Shown: piece after piece, positions 17,099-28,408 of the stretch
How positions within the stretch are numbered: position 1 is the first letter of the stretch
How the letters are laid out: each line of letters opens with the position of its first letter
From: Stappia sp. BW2
GTDB lineage: Bacteria; Pseudomonadota; Alphaproteobacteria; Rhizobiales; Stappiaceae
Direction: 5' to 3'
Length of the DNA: 64,000 nt
Assembly: GCF_008107695.1 (NCBI RefSeq)
Contig: NZ_VIRG01000058.1
Location: 244,467-308,466 of the forward strand
Program-made: the position numbers and the translations under genes
The notes under the pieces: generated by a model
Seen by the model: the letters and a program-made list of their open reading frames with translations, nothing else
The model's database searches: none
What the model was told of the DNA's origin: nothing

Positions 17099-17923
17099 AT
17101 GCCCAACTGGCGGCGCTGGCATGCCCAGCTTGTTGATCACCTGATCCTGATTGGCGGCGCACTCCTGATGACGCTGCCTGTTTATTCGATCTTTGCCGCG
17201 ACCACCCATGAGGCTGGACCGGTTCGGCCGAGGCTTGATCTGGGCGGCAACGCGCTGGAAAACTATGGAAACTTTCTGCAGGCGGGCGCAGGCTTTTCCG
17301 GTGATGTCACGGCCTTGACCATGATGTGGAATTCCTTCCTTCTGGGGGCAGGCTTTGCAACGCTGAAGGTCGTTCTGTCCCTCATGACCGCCTATGCATT
17401 GATCTATTTCCGCGTCCGCTTTGCCAGTGCCATCTTCGCCGTGCTGCTGCTGACCCTGCTGCTGCCACTGGAATCGCGGTTTTTGCCAACCTACGCCGTG
17501 ACCACCGAACTCGGCCTCGTCAACACGCGTGCAGGCCTGATCCTGCCGCTGCTGGCCTCCGGTCTTGGTACGCTGTTTTTCCGTCAGTTTCTGATGACAG
17601 TGCCGGACGCGCTGCTGGAATCGGCCCGGATCGACGGTGCCGGCCCCTTGAAGTTCTTCAAGGACATTCTGGTGCCCCTGTCGCTTCCAACGGCGGCTGC
17701 CCTGTTCCTGGTAATGTTCGTCAACGGCTGGAACCAGTATCTGTGGCCAGTGATAATCACGTCCGACGAGAGCAGCTACACACTGGTGCGCGGCATGCAG
17801 TTTTTCGGCAATTCGAGCCTGCGGGGGTTGATGCTGGCAGTGCTCGCCTTCGTGCCACCAGCCTTGCTTGTCATATTGTTTCAACGTCAAGTCGTTAAAG
17901 GCCTGTTCGACGGCTCACACTGA
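17099..17923 (+). CDS. UgpE-like ABC transporter permease
   Basis: Inner-membrane permease of the sugar/sn-glycerol-3-phosphate ABC importer family (MalG/UgpE type). Six membrane helices and the EAA loop (LLESARIDGAG, then VPLSLP) are clear, and the C-terminus matches UgpE (KGLFDGSH). ATG 17099 has GAGGAA ten bases upstream and gives 274 residues. The partners UgpA, UgpB and UgpC expected beside it are missing here, so it is an orphan in this window. Confidence 0.87.
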   Translation: MPNWRRWHAQLVDHLILIGGALLMTLPVYSIFAATTHEAGPVRPRLDLGGNALENYGNFLQAGAGFSGDVTALTMMWNSFLLGAGFATLKVVLSLMTAYALIYFRVRFASAIFAVLLLTLLLPLESRFLPTYAVTTELGLVNTRAGLILPLLASGLGTLFFRQFLMTVPDALLESARIDGAGPLKFFKDILVPLSLPTAAALFLVMFVNGWNQYLWPVIITSDESSYTLVRGMQFFGNSSLRGLMLAVLAFVPPALLVILFQRQVVKGLFDGSH

Positions 17924-17993
17924 CAACGACCGGGCTTGATGCCCGGCCGCCCCTGCCTCGATTATCCCGGAACACCCGAAAGGCCCCTCCTCC

Positions 17994-18677
17994 ATGGCAT
18001 TTGAAGCGATCCTGTTCGACTGTGACGGCGTTCTGGTGGATTCGGAAATCATCTATGTCGAGGTCGAGCGCGAGCACCTGGCCCGGATAGGCCTGAAATA
18101 TGAGCTTCACGACTATATGGACCGGTTCCAGGGGCTTGGCAGCACGGATTTCTGGGCAGCGCTCGACCGGGACTACCAGACACTGGGCAGGGGCCCGCTG
18201 CCTGAAACCTTCGGACCCGAGCTGGACGCGGCCACCAAGGAACGGATGGATCGGGAACTTGAGGAAATCAGCGGCATCAAGCAATTGCTGGAAGCGCATG
18301 ATGGCTTGCGCGCCGTCGCCTCCTCCTCCCGTCTGCAGAGGCTGACCCACAAACTGCAGCACACCGGGCTCTTTCCCTACTTCGAACCGCATATCTATTC
18401 CGGCGAGCAGGTTGCCAACGGCAAGCCGGCGCCTGACCTGTTCCTGTTCGCAGCTGACAAACTGGGCATCGACCCGAAAGCCGCGCTTGTGGTGGAGGAC
18501 AGCGTCAACGGCGTGAAGGCGGGCCTTGCCGCCGGGATGACCGTGTGGGGATTTGTCGGCGGCGGCCATTGTCATGACGGCCACAGTGAACAACTGCTGG
18601 CCGCCGGGGCGCACAAGGTGGTGGACAGCCACGACAACCTTGCCGGCCTGCTGCGCGGTGAAAGCCCCGCTGCCTGA
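17994..18677 (+). CDS. HAD-superfamily phosphatase/phosphomutase-like hydrolase
   Basis: Subfamily IA HAD enzyme. The nucleophile motif LFDCDGVLVDSE gives D9 and D11, a Ser motif lies in VASSSR, the conserved Lys in GKPAPDLF, and the acidic motif in VVEDSVNGV. Length 227 fits phosphoglycolate phosphatase or beta-phosphoglucomutase-like proteins. It follows the orphan ugpE-like gene by 70 bp, so a sugar-phosphate or glycerol-phosphate substrate is possible but unproven. Confidence 0.88.
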   Translation: MAFEAILFDCDGVLVDSEIIYVEVEREHLARIGLKYELHDYMDRFQGLGSTDFWAALDRDYQTLGRGPLPETFGPELDAATKERMDRELEEISGIKQLLEAHDGLRAVASSSRLQRLTHKLQHTGLFPYFEPHIYSGEQVANGKPAPDLFLFAADKLGIDPKAALVVEDSVNGVKAGLAAGMTVWGFVGGGHCHDGHSEQLLAAGAHKVVDSHDNLAGLLRGESPAA

Positions 18678-19043
18678 GCCTGACTGAGGTTCGGCCCGCT
18701 TTCCCGCTTGAGTTCAGGCAGAACTCCTTATGCCCCCAAGACCCCCGCGCGCCGTTACCCGGCACGCCGCATGGCAATACACCCGGTTATGAGAACTGGA
18801 ATTGCCTTTGCAAGTGCTGGCAGGGAAAGACGCGGGATAGAGCCACCGGTGTCGAGACAAACAGTCGGCTTGTTGTTCTCCGGTCACGCAATCGGATTGA
18901 TGTCCGATCATTTGCATATTCTTTTGCGTGCCCAGCAAGCAAACGGCGATCTGGCAAAAAAAGAGCCCGGGGTTGCCCCCGGGCTTTCCAAGTTTGCGGT
19001 CTGAGCCAATAGACCGCCTGGGAGATATTTTCGGCCGGTCGCC
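18678..19043. other. Intergenic region (366 bp) between HAD gene and amtB
   Basis: Convergent region after the HAD gene and amtB. It contains the amtB terminator near 18954-18990. No other gene is supported. Confidence 0.55.
18954..18990 (-). terminator. Rho-independent terminator of glnK-amtB
   Basis: On the minus strand, an AGCCCGGGG / CCCCGGGCT stem is followed by a run of eight T. It lies 54 bases past the amtB stop. Confidence 0.85.
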
Positions 19044-20408
<1,365 letters not shown>

Positions 20409-20428
20409 GATACGTTTCCTTACCTAAA

Positions 20429-21422
<994 letters not shown>

Positions 21423-21854
21423 ATGCGCCAGAGAATTATTGTTTGCCCTTTGATCGAAAATGAAGGCGCGTACCTTCTGTGCAAGATGCCAAGCGATCGG
21501 GGCGTCTTTCCGGGCCAATGGGCCCTGTCCGGTGGCGGCCTTGAACAAGGCGAAAAGATCACAGAGGGGCTGCTTCGGGAGATCTCGGAAGAACTGGGGT
21601 CCGATCTGACCATCGAAACGGTGCAGCCCTGGACCTTCAGGGACGATATCCGAACAAAAACCTATCCGGATGGCGCGACCGAAGAGATCTACATGATCTA
21701 TCTCATCTTCGATTGCAAAGCCTCCAACCGCGCCGTTTCCATCAACGACGAATTCGAGGACCATGCCTGGGTTCTTCCCGCAGATCTTGAAAAATACGAT
21801 CTCAATGAAGCAACGCGCGTAACACTCAAGGCCAAGGGCCTGCTCCCCTCATAG
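21423..21854 (+). CDS. nudI: Nucleoside triphosphatase NudI (Nudix hydrolase)
   Basis: Nudix hydrolase that cleaves pyrimidine (deoxy)nucleoside triphosphates in the enterobacterial family. The Nudix box runs from GGGLEQGE to REISEELG. The beginning ([13 protein letters not shown]), the [13 protein letters not shown] stretch and [21 protein letters not shown] agree closely with what I recall of E. coli NudI along its whole length (143 residues here, 141 there). Such closeness to an enteric protein is unusual for an alphaproteobacterium and suggests transfer or strong constraint. Confidence 0.88.
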   Translation: MRQRIIVCPLIENEGAYLLCKMPSDRGVFPGQWALSGGGLEQGEKITEGLLREISEELGSDLTIETVQPWTFRDDIRTKTYPDGATEEIYMIYLIFDCKASNRAVSINDEFEDHAWVLPADLEKYDLNEATRVTLKAKGLLPS

Positions 21855-22499
21855 AGGAAACGGCAGCACGGCCGCCCCTTTTGCAATGACCGGACGAAAG
21901 AAGAACCCGACACAGTCGCAGCATATCCCGATGCGGCGTCACCCCTGCTAGGTCAGAAGAAACGTCACAAACCGTCGAAACGATAGGGAAGTTGTCGGGT
22001 TTCTTGCCGGAGAGCGCCCTCCCGGCACGCCGGCTAACGAAGCGCACCCGCTCACAAACGCCCACGGCCGCTTTCACGCCGACACATCTGCCCGAACCGG
22101 GACCAAACCCCGGCTGTTTCCCGCGAGATTTCAACCTGAATTAGGCCCACCCCATCAGGGCACAGCCGCCTCGCCACAAGCATGAACGCTTTCTTACTTT
22201 CAGGAGCTTCATAGTTGTCGAATTAAGTAGATAAATTGGCATTTCACGCCATAGACTCTCGACTTAAGTCTAAAATATACGTGTGATTACGTACAGTTAT
22301 TAAAAGTTGCAGTCCAAAACCAAAACACGCACCGAAAGTCTTGTAAATTCTAGCTTTTGTCGGTTTCGTTGAAAATGATATTTGATTTAAGCAGGGTTTC
22401 ACAAAACATATACGGCCAACTCTACCCCAGCGTAACTTTTGTTTAAGGTCACCGCGTTTAAATTTATCGCTACAGGTTTAAGGGTAGGAAACAACAAGA
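21855..22499. other. Intergenic region (645 bp), AT-rich in its second half
   Basis: Between nudI and the chemoreceptor. From about 22170 the composition drops to strongly AT-rich. It contains a perfect palindrome GACTTAAGTC at 22261-22270. No gene is supported; it likely carries the chemoreceptor promoter. Confidence 0.5.
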
Positions 22500-23978
22500 A
22501 TGCTGGGAATTCTAGACAACGCAGGTCAGGCGACGCTGGACGCAATCGGCCAGTCCCAAGCGATTATCGAGTTCAAACCGGACGGGACAATCCTGACAGC
22601 GAATGAAAACTTCCTACGCCTCATGGGCTATACGCTTGAAGAAATCCGGAACAAGCATCACAAGATGCTTGTCGATGCAGAGTATGCAAACAGCTCTGAC
22701 TATCGAGACTTCTGGAACAAGCTCGCGCAGGGTGAATACTGGTCGTCAGAATTCTTGCGGTTTTCCAAGAACGGTGACGAAGTGTGGATTCAAGGATCCT
22801 ATAACCCGGTCAAGAACCGCTCGGGCAATGTAGTCAAAGTGGTCAAGGTTGCCACCGACATTACGGAGCAGAAGCGCCGGAACGCCGACTATCTTGGCCA
22901 GGTCAACGCGATCGGCCGGTCTCAGGCGGTCATTCAATTTGATCTCGATGGCAAGATCCTCGATGCCAATGACAACTTTTTGTCTGTCATGGATTACACG
23001 CTCGACGAAATAAAGGGCCAGCACCACAGCCTGTTCGTTGAGCCGGAATTCCGCAACAGCCCGGAGTACAAGCGCTTCTGGCAGGATCTCGCCAATGGTG
23101 AGTTCAAGGCTGATGAATTCAAGCGGATCGGCAAAGGCGGCAAGGAAGTTTACATCCGTGCAACCTATAACCCGATCATGGATGCGGCTGGCCGCCCTTA
23201 CAAAGTGGTGAAATTCGCCACCGACGTGACTGCACAGGTGCGCGAGCGTCACAGACGCATCAACACACAACGCGAAATCGATGCCGACCTTGAGGAAATC
23301 GCGCGGGCAATTGCAGAGACGACAGAACAAGCGACCAGCTCGGCCTCCGCCTCCGAGCAGACGTCATCCAGTGTTCAGACAGTTGCCGCAGCCTCTGAAG
23401 AACTGGTGGCCTCCATTCAGGAGATCAGCCGTCAGGTTCAGGTTGCGCTTGATGTGTCCAACAAGGCCGTTGGCGAAGCCGAGCGGTCCAGCCAGATCAT
23501 GTCCGGGCTTTCAGAAGATGCCAAGACCATCGGGTCCGTGATCGAACTCATCGATGGCATCGCAAACCAGACCAACCTTCTGGCGTTGAATGCCACCATT
23601 GAAGCCGCGCGCGCCGGAGAAGCCGGCAAGGGCTTTGCTGTTGTCGCTTCGGAAGTCAAAAGCCTGGCCTCGCAAACCAGCAAGGCAACCGAAGAAATCT
23701 CGACACAGGTCAATTCCGTTCAGGAAACCACAGACGATGCGGTGACCGCGATTTCGAATATCATGGATGTGATCAACAGCATCGGCGAGATAGCGGCCAG
23801 CATATCGTCGGCGGTCGAGCAACAGGCCGCCGTCACGAACGACATTTCGTCGAACATGCAGGCAGCAGCTCAAGGGGTTGAACTGATCACCAACAACATG
23901 CAGTCCATCTCTTCGGCAACGGCACAGATCGACGCTTCCACTCAGAACGTCCGACAGGCTTCCCAGTCCTTGCTGTAG
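22500..23978 (+). CDS. Soluble PAS-PAS methyl-accepting chemotaxis protein
   Basis: Cytoplasmic chemoreceptor of 492 residues with no membrane segment. Two PAS domains (about 12-115 and 135-240) are near-duplicates, each ending in a PAC-like K-V-V-K-x-A-T-D element, typical of heme- or flavin-binding aerotaxis-type sensors. The MCP signalling domain (about 250-490) has the conserved tip with [18 protein letters not shown]. It would signal to CheA/CheW; no che genes are in the window. The ligand is unknown. Confidence 0.93.
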   Translation: MLGILDNAGQATLDAIGQSQAIIEFKPDGTILTANENFLRLMGYTLEEIRNKHHKMLVDAEYANSSDYRDFWNKLAQGEYWSSEFLRFSKNGDEVWIQGSYNPVKNRSGNVVKVVKVATDITEQKRRNADYLGQVNAIGRSQAVIQFDLDGKILDANDNFLSVMDYTLDEIKGQHHSLFVEPEFRNSPEYKRFWQDLANGEFKADEFKRIGKGGKEVYIRATYNPIMDAAGRPYKVVKFATDVTAQVRERHRRINTQREIDADLEEIARAIAETTEQATSSASASEQTSSSVQTVAAASEELVASIQEISRQVQVALDVSNKAVGEAERSSQIMSGLSEDAKTIGSVIELIDGIANQTNLLALNATIEAARAGEAGKGFAVVASEVKSLASQTSKATEEISTQVNSVQETTDDAVTAISNIMDVINSIGEIAASISSAVEQQAAVTNDISSNMQAAAQGVELITNNMQSISSATAQIDASTQNVRQASQSLL

Positions 23979-24177
23979 GCGAACACGCGCGGAACCTTCC
24001 ACGGAGAAAGGCTGCGCGACCAAACAGACGCGTTTGATACATCAGGCGGGCGGTTGTTTCGTGGTGAGGCTCAAAGCCCAGCCATGCACCGCCCGCAAGC
24101 GTCTGTACGGCTCCTTCGAACGTGATGGTCGCTGGAGCGGGAGCTGCAAGATCGATATCCGCTCCGCCGCACGGCCC

Positions 24178-24729
24178 TCAGGCCGAGAACCCGCCGCTTT
24201 TCAGGTAGGCGATTTCTTCGGGCGTCGATTGCCGGCCGAGAACGTCGTTGCGATGGGGAAAGCGGCCGAAGCGTCGAATGACGTCGAGGTGGATCAGGGC
24301 GTAGTGGTAGGTTTGCTGGTCTCCGAGAACCCGGCAAAGATCGACAGACCTTTCCTGGTGAGCCATGTCTTCTGAATGTTCGAACGGCAGGTAGAAGAAG
24401 CTGCGCGCTTCCTTCGGGAAAGCCCTGTCAAAACCGCGATCAAGCGCGATTTCGGCAATCTGGACCGCCTTCGGATCCGCGCGGAACGCCTTGGGGCTGT
24501 CCCGGAAGACATTGCGCGGAAGCTGATCGAGCAGAATGAGAAGAGCGAGCGCGCCATCGGCCGTCTCGGCCCAGGCATCGAGCTTGCCTTCGGCCGCATC
24601 CTCGATGGCTGGCAGAAACCTGTCCCGGCACCGCTTGTCGAACTTGTCGCTCTTGGCGAACCATTTTTCCGGACCGGCCTGCCACCAGAAATCGAGGACA
24701 TCCAACGAAGTGATCGGCAGGTCTGTCAT
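24178..24729 (-). CDS. DUF924 family protein
   Basis: 183-residue alpha-helical protein of the DUF924 (TPR-like) family. Diagnostic blocks are VLDFWW near the start, LILLDQLPRNVFR in the middle, FFYLPFEHSED, and HLDVIRRFGRFPHRN near the end. ATG 24729 is chosen; upstream residues lack family similarity. Function is not established. Confidence 0.88.
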   Translation of the reverse strand: MTDLPITSLDVLDFWWQAGPEKWFAKSDKFDKRCRDRFLPAIEDAAEGKLDAWAETADGALALLILLDQLPRNVFRDSPKAFRADPKAVQIAEIALDRGFDRAFPKEARSFFYLPFEHSEDMAHQERSVDLCRVLGDQQTYHYALIHLDVIRRFGRFPHRNDVLGRQSTPEEIAYLKSGGFSA

Positions 24730-24908
24730 GAGGGCAACTTCCGAAAGAGGAAACGGTGAAACGGGTGCAATCCGTTCCTGCCAGCTTCCCTTGCCCGCTG
24801 TCAACGCACCGCAAGTCAAACTCTGGCGGCTGACGACCCCTTCTTGTATGAAGAGCCTAATATAGGGAACACCCCGGCCGAATTGAAACGGCCACTTTCA
24901 CGGAGACT

Positions 24909-25142
24909 GTGTTGACGACCGGAACGACACTCGATCTGAAGGGCCTGAAATGCCCGCTGCCTGTGCTCAAGACCCGCAAGGCCCTTACCGGGCTCGCCAG
25001 CGGCGAGCAACTGACGGTGCTGACCACCGACCCGATGGCGGAAATCGACATCCCCCATTTCTGCAACGAACAGGGCCACACCCTGCTGGAGGCAGAACGT
25101 GTCGAGGGCGGTCACCGGTTCGTGCTGAGCAAAGGCAGCTAG
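24909..25142 (+). CDS. TusA/SirA-type sulfurtransferase family protein
   Basis: 77-residue sulfur-carrier protein with the invariant CPLP (Cys 15) of the TusA/SirA/YedF family, used for persulfide transfer in tRNA thiolation or other sulfur metabolism. GTG 24909 and TTG 24912 are both possible; GGAG at 24902-24905 fits the TTG slightly better. The next gene is convergent. Confidence 0.87.
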   Translation: MLTTGTTLDLKGLKCPLPVLKTRKALTGLASGEQLTVLTTDPMAEIDIPHFCNEQGHTLLEAERVEGGHRFVLSKGS

Positions 25143-25173
25143 GCGAAAGGCGCTCGGCAACCGGCCCAAAGGA

Positions 25174-25473
25174 TCATTGCATCTTGCCGGCAATCTTGTC
25201 GATGTCCGCCGCAAGCTGAAGATCCAGTTTGCTCAGCCCGCCGACATCATGGGTCGACAGCGTGATATCGACGCTGCGGTAGACATTGAACCATTCGGGA
25301 TGATGGTTCATCTTTTCCGCCACCAGCGCAACCTGCGCCATGAAGCCAAATGCTTCGCGAAAGTTTTGAAACTTGAAGGATTTCGAGATTGCTTCCCGGT
25401 CTTCGCACATGTGCCAATCCGGCAAGTCGTTCAGTCCGGCTGCCCGGTCTTCCGGCTTCAGTCGTTCAACCAT
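25174..25473 (-). CDS. phhB: Pterin-4a-carbinolamine dehydratase
   Basis: 99-residue PCD/DCoH protein that recycles the pterin cofactor of aromatic amino-acid hydroxylases. The active-site block [13 protein letters not shown] and the closing STHDVGGLS segment are typical. ATG 25473 follows a strong AGGAGG site. No phenylalanine hydroxylase gene lies nearby, so the partner, if any, is elsewhere. Confidence 0.92.
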   Translation of the reverse strand: MVERLKPEDRAAGLNDLPDWHMCEDREAISKSFKFQNFREAFGFMAQVALVAEKMNHHPEWFNVYRSVDITLSTHDVGGLSKLDLQLAADIDKIAGKMQ

Positions 25474-25608
25474 ATGATCCTCCTTGTTTTGCGTAACGGC
25501 CCCGCTTGAAAGCAAGCCGTGCGCTTGCTGTGCATCTAGTCCAGTTCTGTGTCAGCCCGAAGGCGGGCTCGCAGCTTCCGCCTTGCGACTGTTCAAAGGA
25601 TATCTCCC

Positions 25609-26067
25609 TTGCCCCAAACCGTTCTCTTCGTTTGCCTTGGCAACATCTGCCGGTCACCGCTTGCGGAAGGCGTCTTCCGGACCATCGTAAGCGAAGCGGG
25701 CCTGGAAGACAGGTTCGAGATCGATTCCGCAGGAACCGGCGCCTGGCACGTCGGCAACCCGCCAGACCCGCGCTCTATCGAGATCGCAGCGCAGCACCAC
25801 ATCGACATCTCTTCTCAACGGGCCCGCCAGGTGAAGGCTGAAGACTTCCGCCGATTCGAGACCATTGTTGCCATGGACCGTGACAATCTCGCGGCCCTCA
25901 AGCGTATGGGCGAGACCGGCTCCGCCCGCTTGCGACTTCTGTTGAACACACCGCCGCAGGACGTTCCCGACCCCTACTACGGCGGACCGGACGGCTTTGA
26001 AAAAGTGTACCAGCTTGTGCGGACCGGAGGTGAACGGCTCCTGCGGGATCTGACAGCCGACGCGTGA
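25609..26067 (+). CDS. Low molecular weight protein-tyrosine phosphatase
   Basis: Phosphotyrosine phosphatase with the P-loop CLGNICRS starting at Cys 9 (C-x5-R) and the general-acid Asp in DPYYGG. TTG 25609 with AAAGGA eight bases upstream gives 152 residues, the family norm; the longer ATG at 25549 adds an unrelated leader. Confidence 0.9.
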   Translation: MPQTVLFVCLGNICRSPLAEGVFRTIVSEAGLEDRFEIDSAGTGAWHVGNPPDPRSIEIAAQHHIDISSQRARQVKAEDFRRFETIVAMDRDNLAALKRMGETGSARLRLLLNTPPQDVPDPYYGGPDGFEKVYQLVRTGGERLLRDLTADA

Positions 26068-26189
26068 TGCAGCCTGGATCTTTTTTCCGAAAAGACTGAG
26101 TGACGGGGGATTGCCGGGCCCAGGTTCATAAATCCGTCTCAGACACTGATGTAAGAGTGTCTGACCTGCATGGCTTCCTTGGCACGAAA

Positions 26190-26450
26190 ATGAAAATTCT
26201 GTGGTGGTCTCTCGCGGCTGCGTTGATCCTGGCCGGACTGGCGACGGTCTGGCTGCCGATCCCGACCGGCGTTCCGCTGCTTGCGCTCGGTATGATTGTC
26301 ATCGTCGGGACGAGCCGAAGCGCTGCGCGCATTCTGCGCAGCCGCAGGCGCAAGACGCCGCCGCTCAATGCGGCTATCATCTGGGTGGAGGACCGCTCGC
26401 CCCTGCGCTTTGCCCGCATCCTGAAACGGACGAGACCACGCAAGAAATAA
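26190..26450 (+). CDS. Small membrane protein, function unknown
   Basis: 86-residue protein from ATG 26190 with two hydrophobic segments (about 3-22 and 27-45) joined by a PIPTGVP turn, and a strongly basic C-terminal tail. It is convergent with the PAP2 phosphatase gene. Not recognised further. Confidence 0.65.
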   Translation: MKILWWSLAAALILAGLATVWLPIPTGVPLLALGMIVIVGTSRSAARILRSRRRKTPPLNAAIIWVEDRSPLRFARILKRTRPRKK

Positions 26451-26463
26451 AGAACAAGGACGG

Positions 26464-27324
26464 TCAGCGTTCGGACAGAGCCTGGCCGACCCTTCGGAGC
26501 GTCCGCCGCCCCCACGATGCCAGCCCTTGCAAGACGTTCTGCAGCCGCCGTCCCCACACGGTGAACCATTCATCGAGCTGACGATCGCTCACCAGGGGCG
26601 GTGTCTTGCGATACAGCAGATAATGGACCGCAAGGATCAACAGCAGCGTTACGCCCCAGGACAACAGCGTATCAGACAGGAAGTGACCGCCGAAGGCGAC
26701 CCGGTTGGCCGACAGGATCAGGCCGAGCGGGATCAGAAAGGCAAGAGTTCCCTTTCGCCAGGTCGCGGGCACAAGCAAGGCAACCGCTGCCACCAGCCAC
26801 ATGGCAGCCGAGCCTTCGCCGGAAACGAAGGAACAGTTTTTGTCGCAATAGCTCGAGATCTTCCAGACCGGCTGATAGGGCAAGTCACCGCCGAATATCT
26901 CGACCGACCGAGGCCGCGGGCGGCCCCAGTTGTCCTTGAGGACCAGATTGACCAGCACACCCGGACCGAGGATCAGCGTGGACAGCAGAAACAACGGCTG
27001 GCGCAGCGGCATCAACGGTGAGCGGCCCGGCACCAGCAGCTTGATGAGCAAAACCGCCACGCACGCGATGGCGATCACCCGGACGAGAAACGGCCCAAGA
27101 TGACGGACATCGCGCAAAAACGCGATGTTTTCGGCCTTGAAGCCTTCAGCGCCGAAATGGAAAAGCCCGCTCGCCCACAGATCGACGCCGGGAAAGGCCA
27201 GAAAAAACAGCGACACAAGACAGATGTACAGCCCGGTACAAAGCATCGAATGCGTGACGCACCACTTGGCAGTTTTGCTCAAGCCGGTGTTGGGATTATG
27301 CTGTTGCTGACGGGGCTGCGACAT
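26464..27324 (-). CDS. PAP2-family membrane phosphatase
   Basis: Integral-membrane phosphatidic-acid-phosphatase-type enzyme of 286 residues. All three catalytic motifs are present: KDNWGRPRPR, SGEGS and NRVAFGGHFLSD. The size, six membrane segments and long periplasmic loop resemble LpxE/LpxF lipid A phosphatases and undecaprenyl/PG-phosphate phosphatases; I cannot choose between these. Confidence 0.87.
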   Translation of the reverse strand: MSQPRQQQHNPNTGLSKTAKWCVTHSMLCTGLYICLVSLFFLAFPGVDLWASGLFHFGAEGFKAENIAFLRDVRHLGPFLVRVIAIACVAVLLIKLLVPGRSPLMPLRQPLFLLSTLILGPGVLVNLVLKDNWGRPRPRSVEIFGGDLPYQPVWKISSYCDKNCSFVSGEGSAAMWLVAAVALLVPATWRKGTLAFLIPLGLILSANRVAFGGHFLSDTLLSWGVTLLLILAVHYLLYRKTPPLVSDRQLDEWFTVWGRRLQNVLQGLASWGRRTLRRVGQALSER

Positions 27325-27405
27325 GGCTGCTCTTTAGCGCATCCAATGGTCCAGTCCAATCCCTTACTGACACCGGCCGGGTCAGATTTTACGGAGTTGC
27401 GGAAT

Positions 27406-28083
27406 GTGAAAAATAGTCAGCCGCCCGCGGCCCCTACAGGCACGAATATTGTGTCATTGCAGCAGGACCGGAAGCCGCTGGTGGAATTCTGGTACGAGTT
27501 TGCATCCACTTACAGCTACCTCTCGGCCATGCGGATCGAAACACTGGCGAGCGACTACGGCGTTACCATTGCCTGGCGGCCGTTTCTGCTTGGGCCCATT
27601 TTCAAGAAACAGGGCTGGGCAACCTCCCCGTTCAATCTTTACCCCGCAAAGGGCCTCAATATGTGGCGCGACATGGAACGGCTCTGCGAACGCTACGGCC
27701 TGCCGCTCACCATGCCCTCGCCTTTTCCGCAGGATTCCCTGCTGGCCGCCCGCATTGCACATGGAAGCCAGAACCAGCCCTGGATTGGCGCCTTTACCCG
27801 AGCGGTCTATATCGCCGAATTCGGACAGGGGCTGAACATTGCCGAGGAAAGCCTGATGGCAGAGCTGCTTCTGGAAACTGGCGCTCCGGCCAGGCAGGTT
27901 CTGGAAACCGCGCACAGCCGGGAAACCAAGATAAGCCTGCGTGCCGCCGTGACTGAGGCGGAGAAACTGGGCATCTTTGGCGCTCCGAGTTTTGTCCTTC
28001 CGGACGGTGAGCTTTACTGGGGGGACGACCGTCTGGAACATGCCCTTGAAGCGGCGGGAAACTTGGCTGCGACAGACAGTTGA
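27406..28083 (+). CDS. 2-hydroxychromene-2-carboxylate isomerase / DsbA-family protein
   Basis: Thioredoxin-fold protein of the glutathione-dependent HCCA isomerase branch. The start VEFWYEFASTYSYL lacks the CxxC of true DsbA and carries the Ser that binds glutathione. RPFLLGPIF and GIFGAPSF (cis-Pro) are typical. GTG 27406 with GGAG at 27393-27396 is the likeliest start (225 residues). Confidence 0.87.
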   Translation: MKNSQPPAAPTGTNIVSLQQDRKPLVEFWYEFASTYSYLSAMRIETLASDYGVTIAWRPFLLGPIFKKQGWATSPFNLYPAKGLNMWRDMERLCERYGLPLTMPSPFPQDSLLAARIAHGSQNQPWIGAFTRAVYIAEFGQGLNIAEESLMAELLLETGAPARQVLETAHSRETKISLRAAVTEAEKLGIFGAPSFVLPDGELYWGDDRLEHALEAAGNLAATDS

Positions 28084-28137
28084 GGCCCGCCTCACGACCT
28101 TTCTAATCCTCCATCGATATACCGACTTGCACGACCC

Positions 28138-28179
28138 TTGACTACGGAATATATACGAAACGTATACGTTTTATATATT
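28138..28179 (+). promoter_or_regulatory. Promoter with palindromic operator for parD-like/map
   Basis: A TTGACT -35-like box (28138-28143) is followed by AAACGTATACGTTT (28158-28171), a perfect 14-bp palindrome in the -10 region. It is flanked by mirrored AT arms (AATATATA / TATATATT), making a larger imperfect inverted repeat 28148-28179. This suggests autoregulation by the downstream ParD-like protein (inference). Confidence 0.65.
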
Positions 28180-28200
28180 CACTCATTTCAGGAGACACTC

Positions 28201-28407
28201 ATGGGCATCGTCAAGATCGATGAAGACCTGCACGAGCAGGTGCGCCGGGCCAGCACGGTCATGTGCCGATCCATCAATGCGCAGGCCGAATTCTGGATGA
28301 AGATCGGCATGCTGGCAGAGGCCAACCCGACCCTCTCCTACAGCGACATCGTGAAAATGCAGCTCGAAGCAGCACAGGTTCCTTCAGCGGATGCGGCGGT
28401 TGCCTGA
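28201..28407 (+). CDS. ParD-like antitoxin-family protein
   Basis: 68-residue protein of the ParD_like (antitoxin-type) family, with the pattern IDEDLHEQVRRAS..CRSINAQAEFW of a ribbon-helix-helix-like DNA binder. ATG 28201 follows AGGAGA. No ParE-type toxin is adjacent; instead a methionine aminopeptidase starts 1 bp after its stop. Either it is a lone regulator or the peptidase is its functional partner. Confidence 0.8.
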   Translation: MGIVKIDEDLHEQVRRASTVMCRSINAQAEFWMKIGMLAEANPTLSYSDIVKMQLEAAQVPSADAAVA

Positions 28408-28408
28408 C

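Noticed and set aside
16920..17162. 80-residue minus-strand frame overlapping the start of the UgpE-like gene
   Set aside because: Its second half looks protein-like, but it overlaps the permease start and matches no family I know; could be a decayed fragment.
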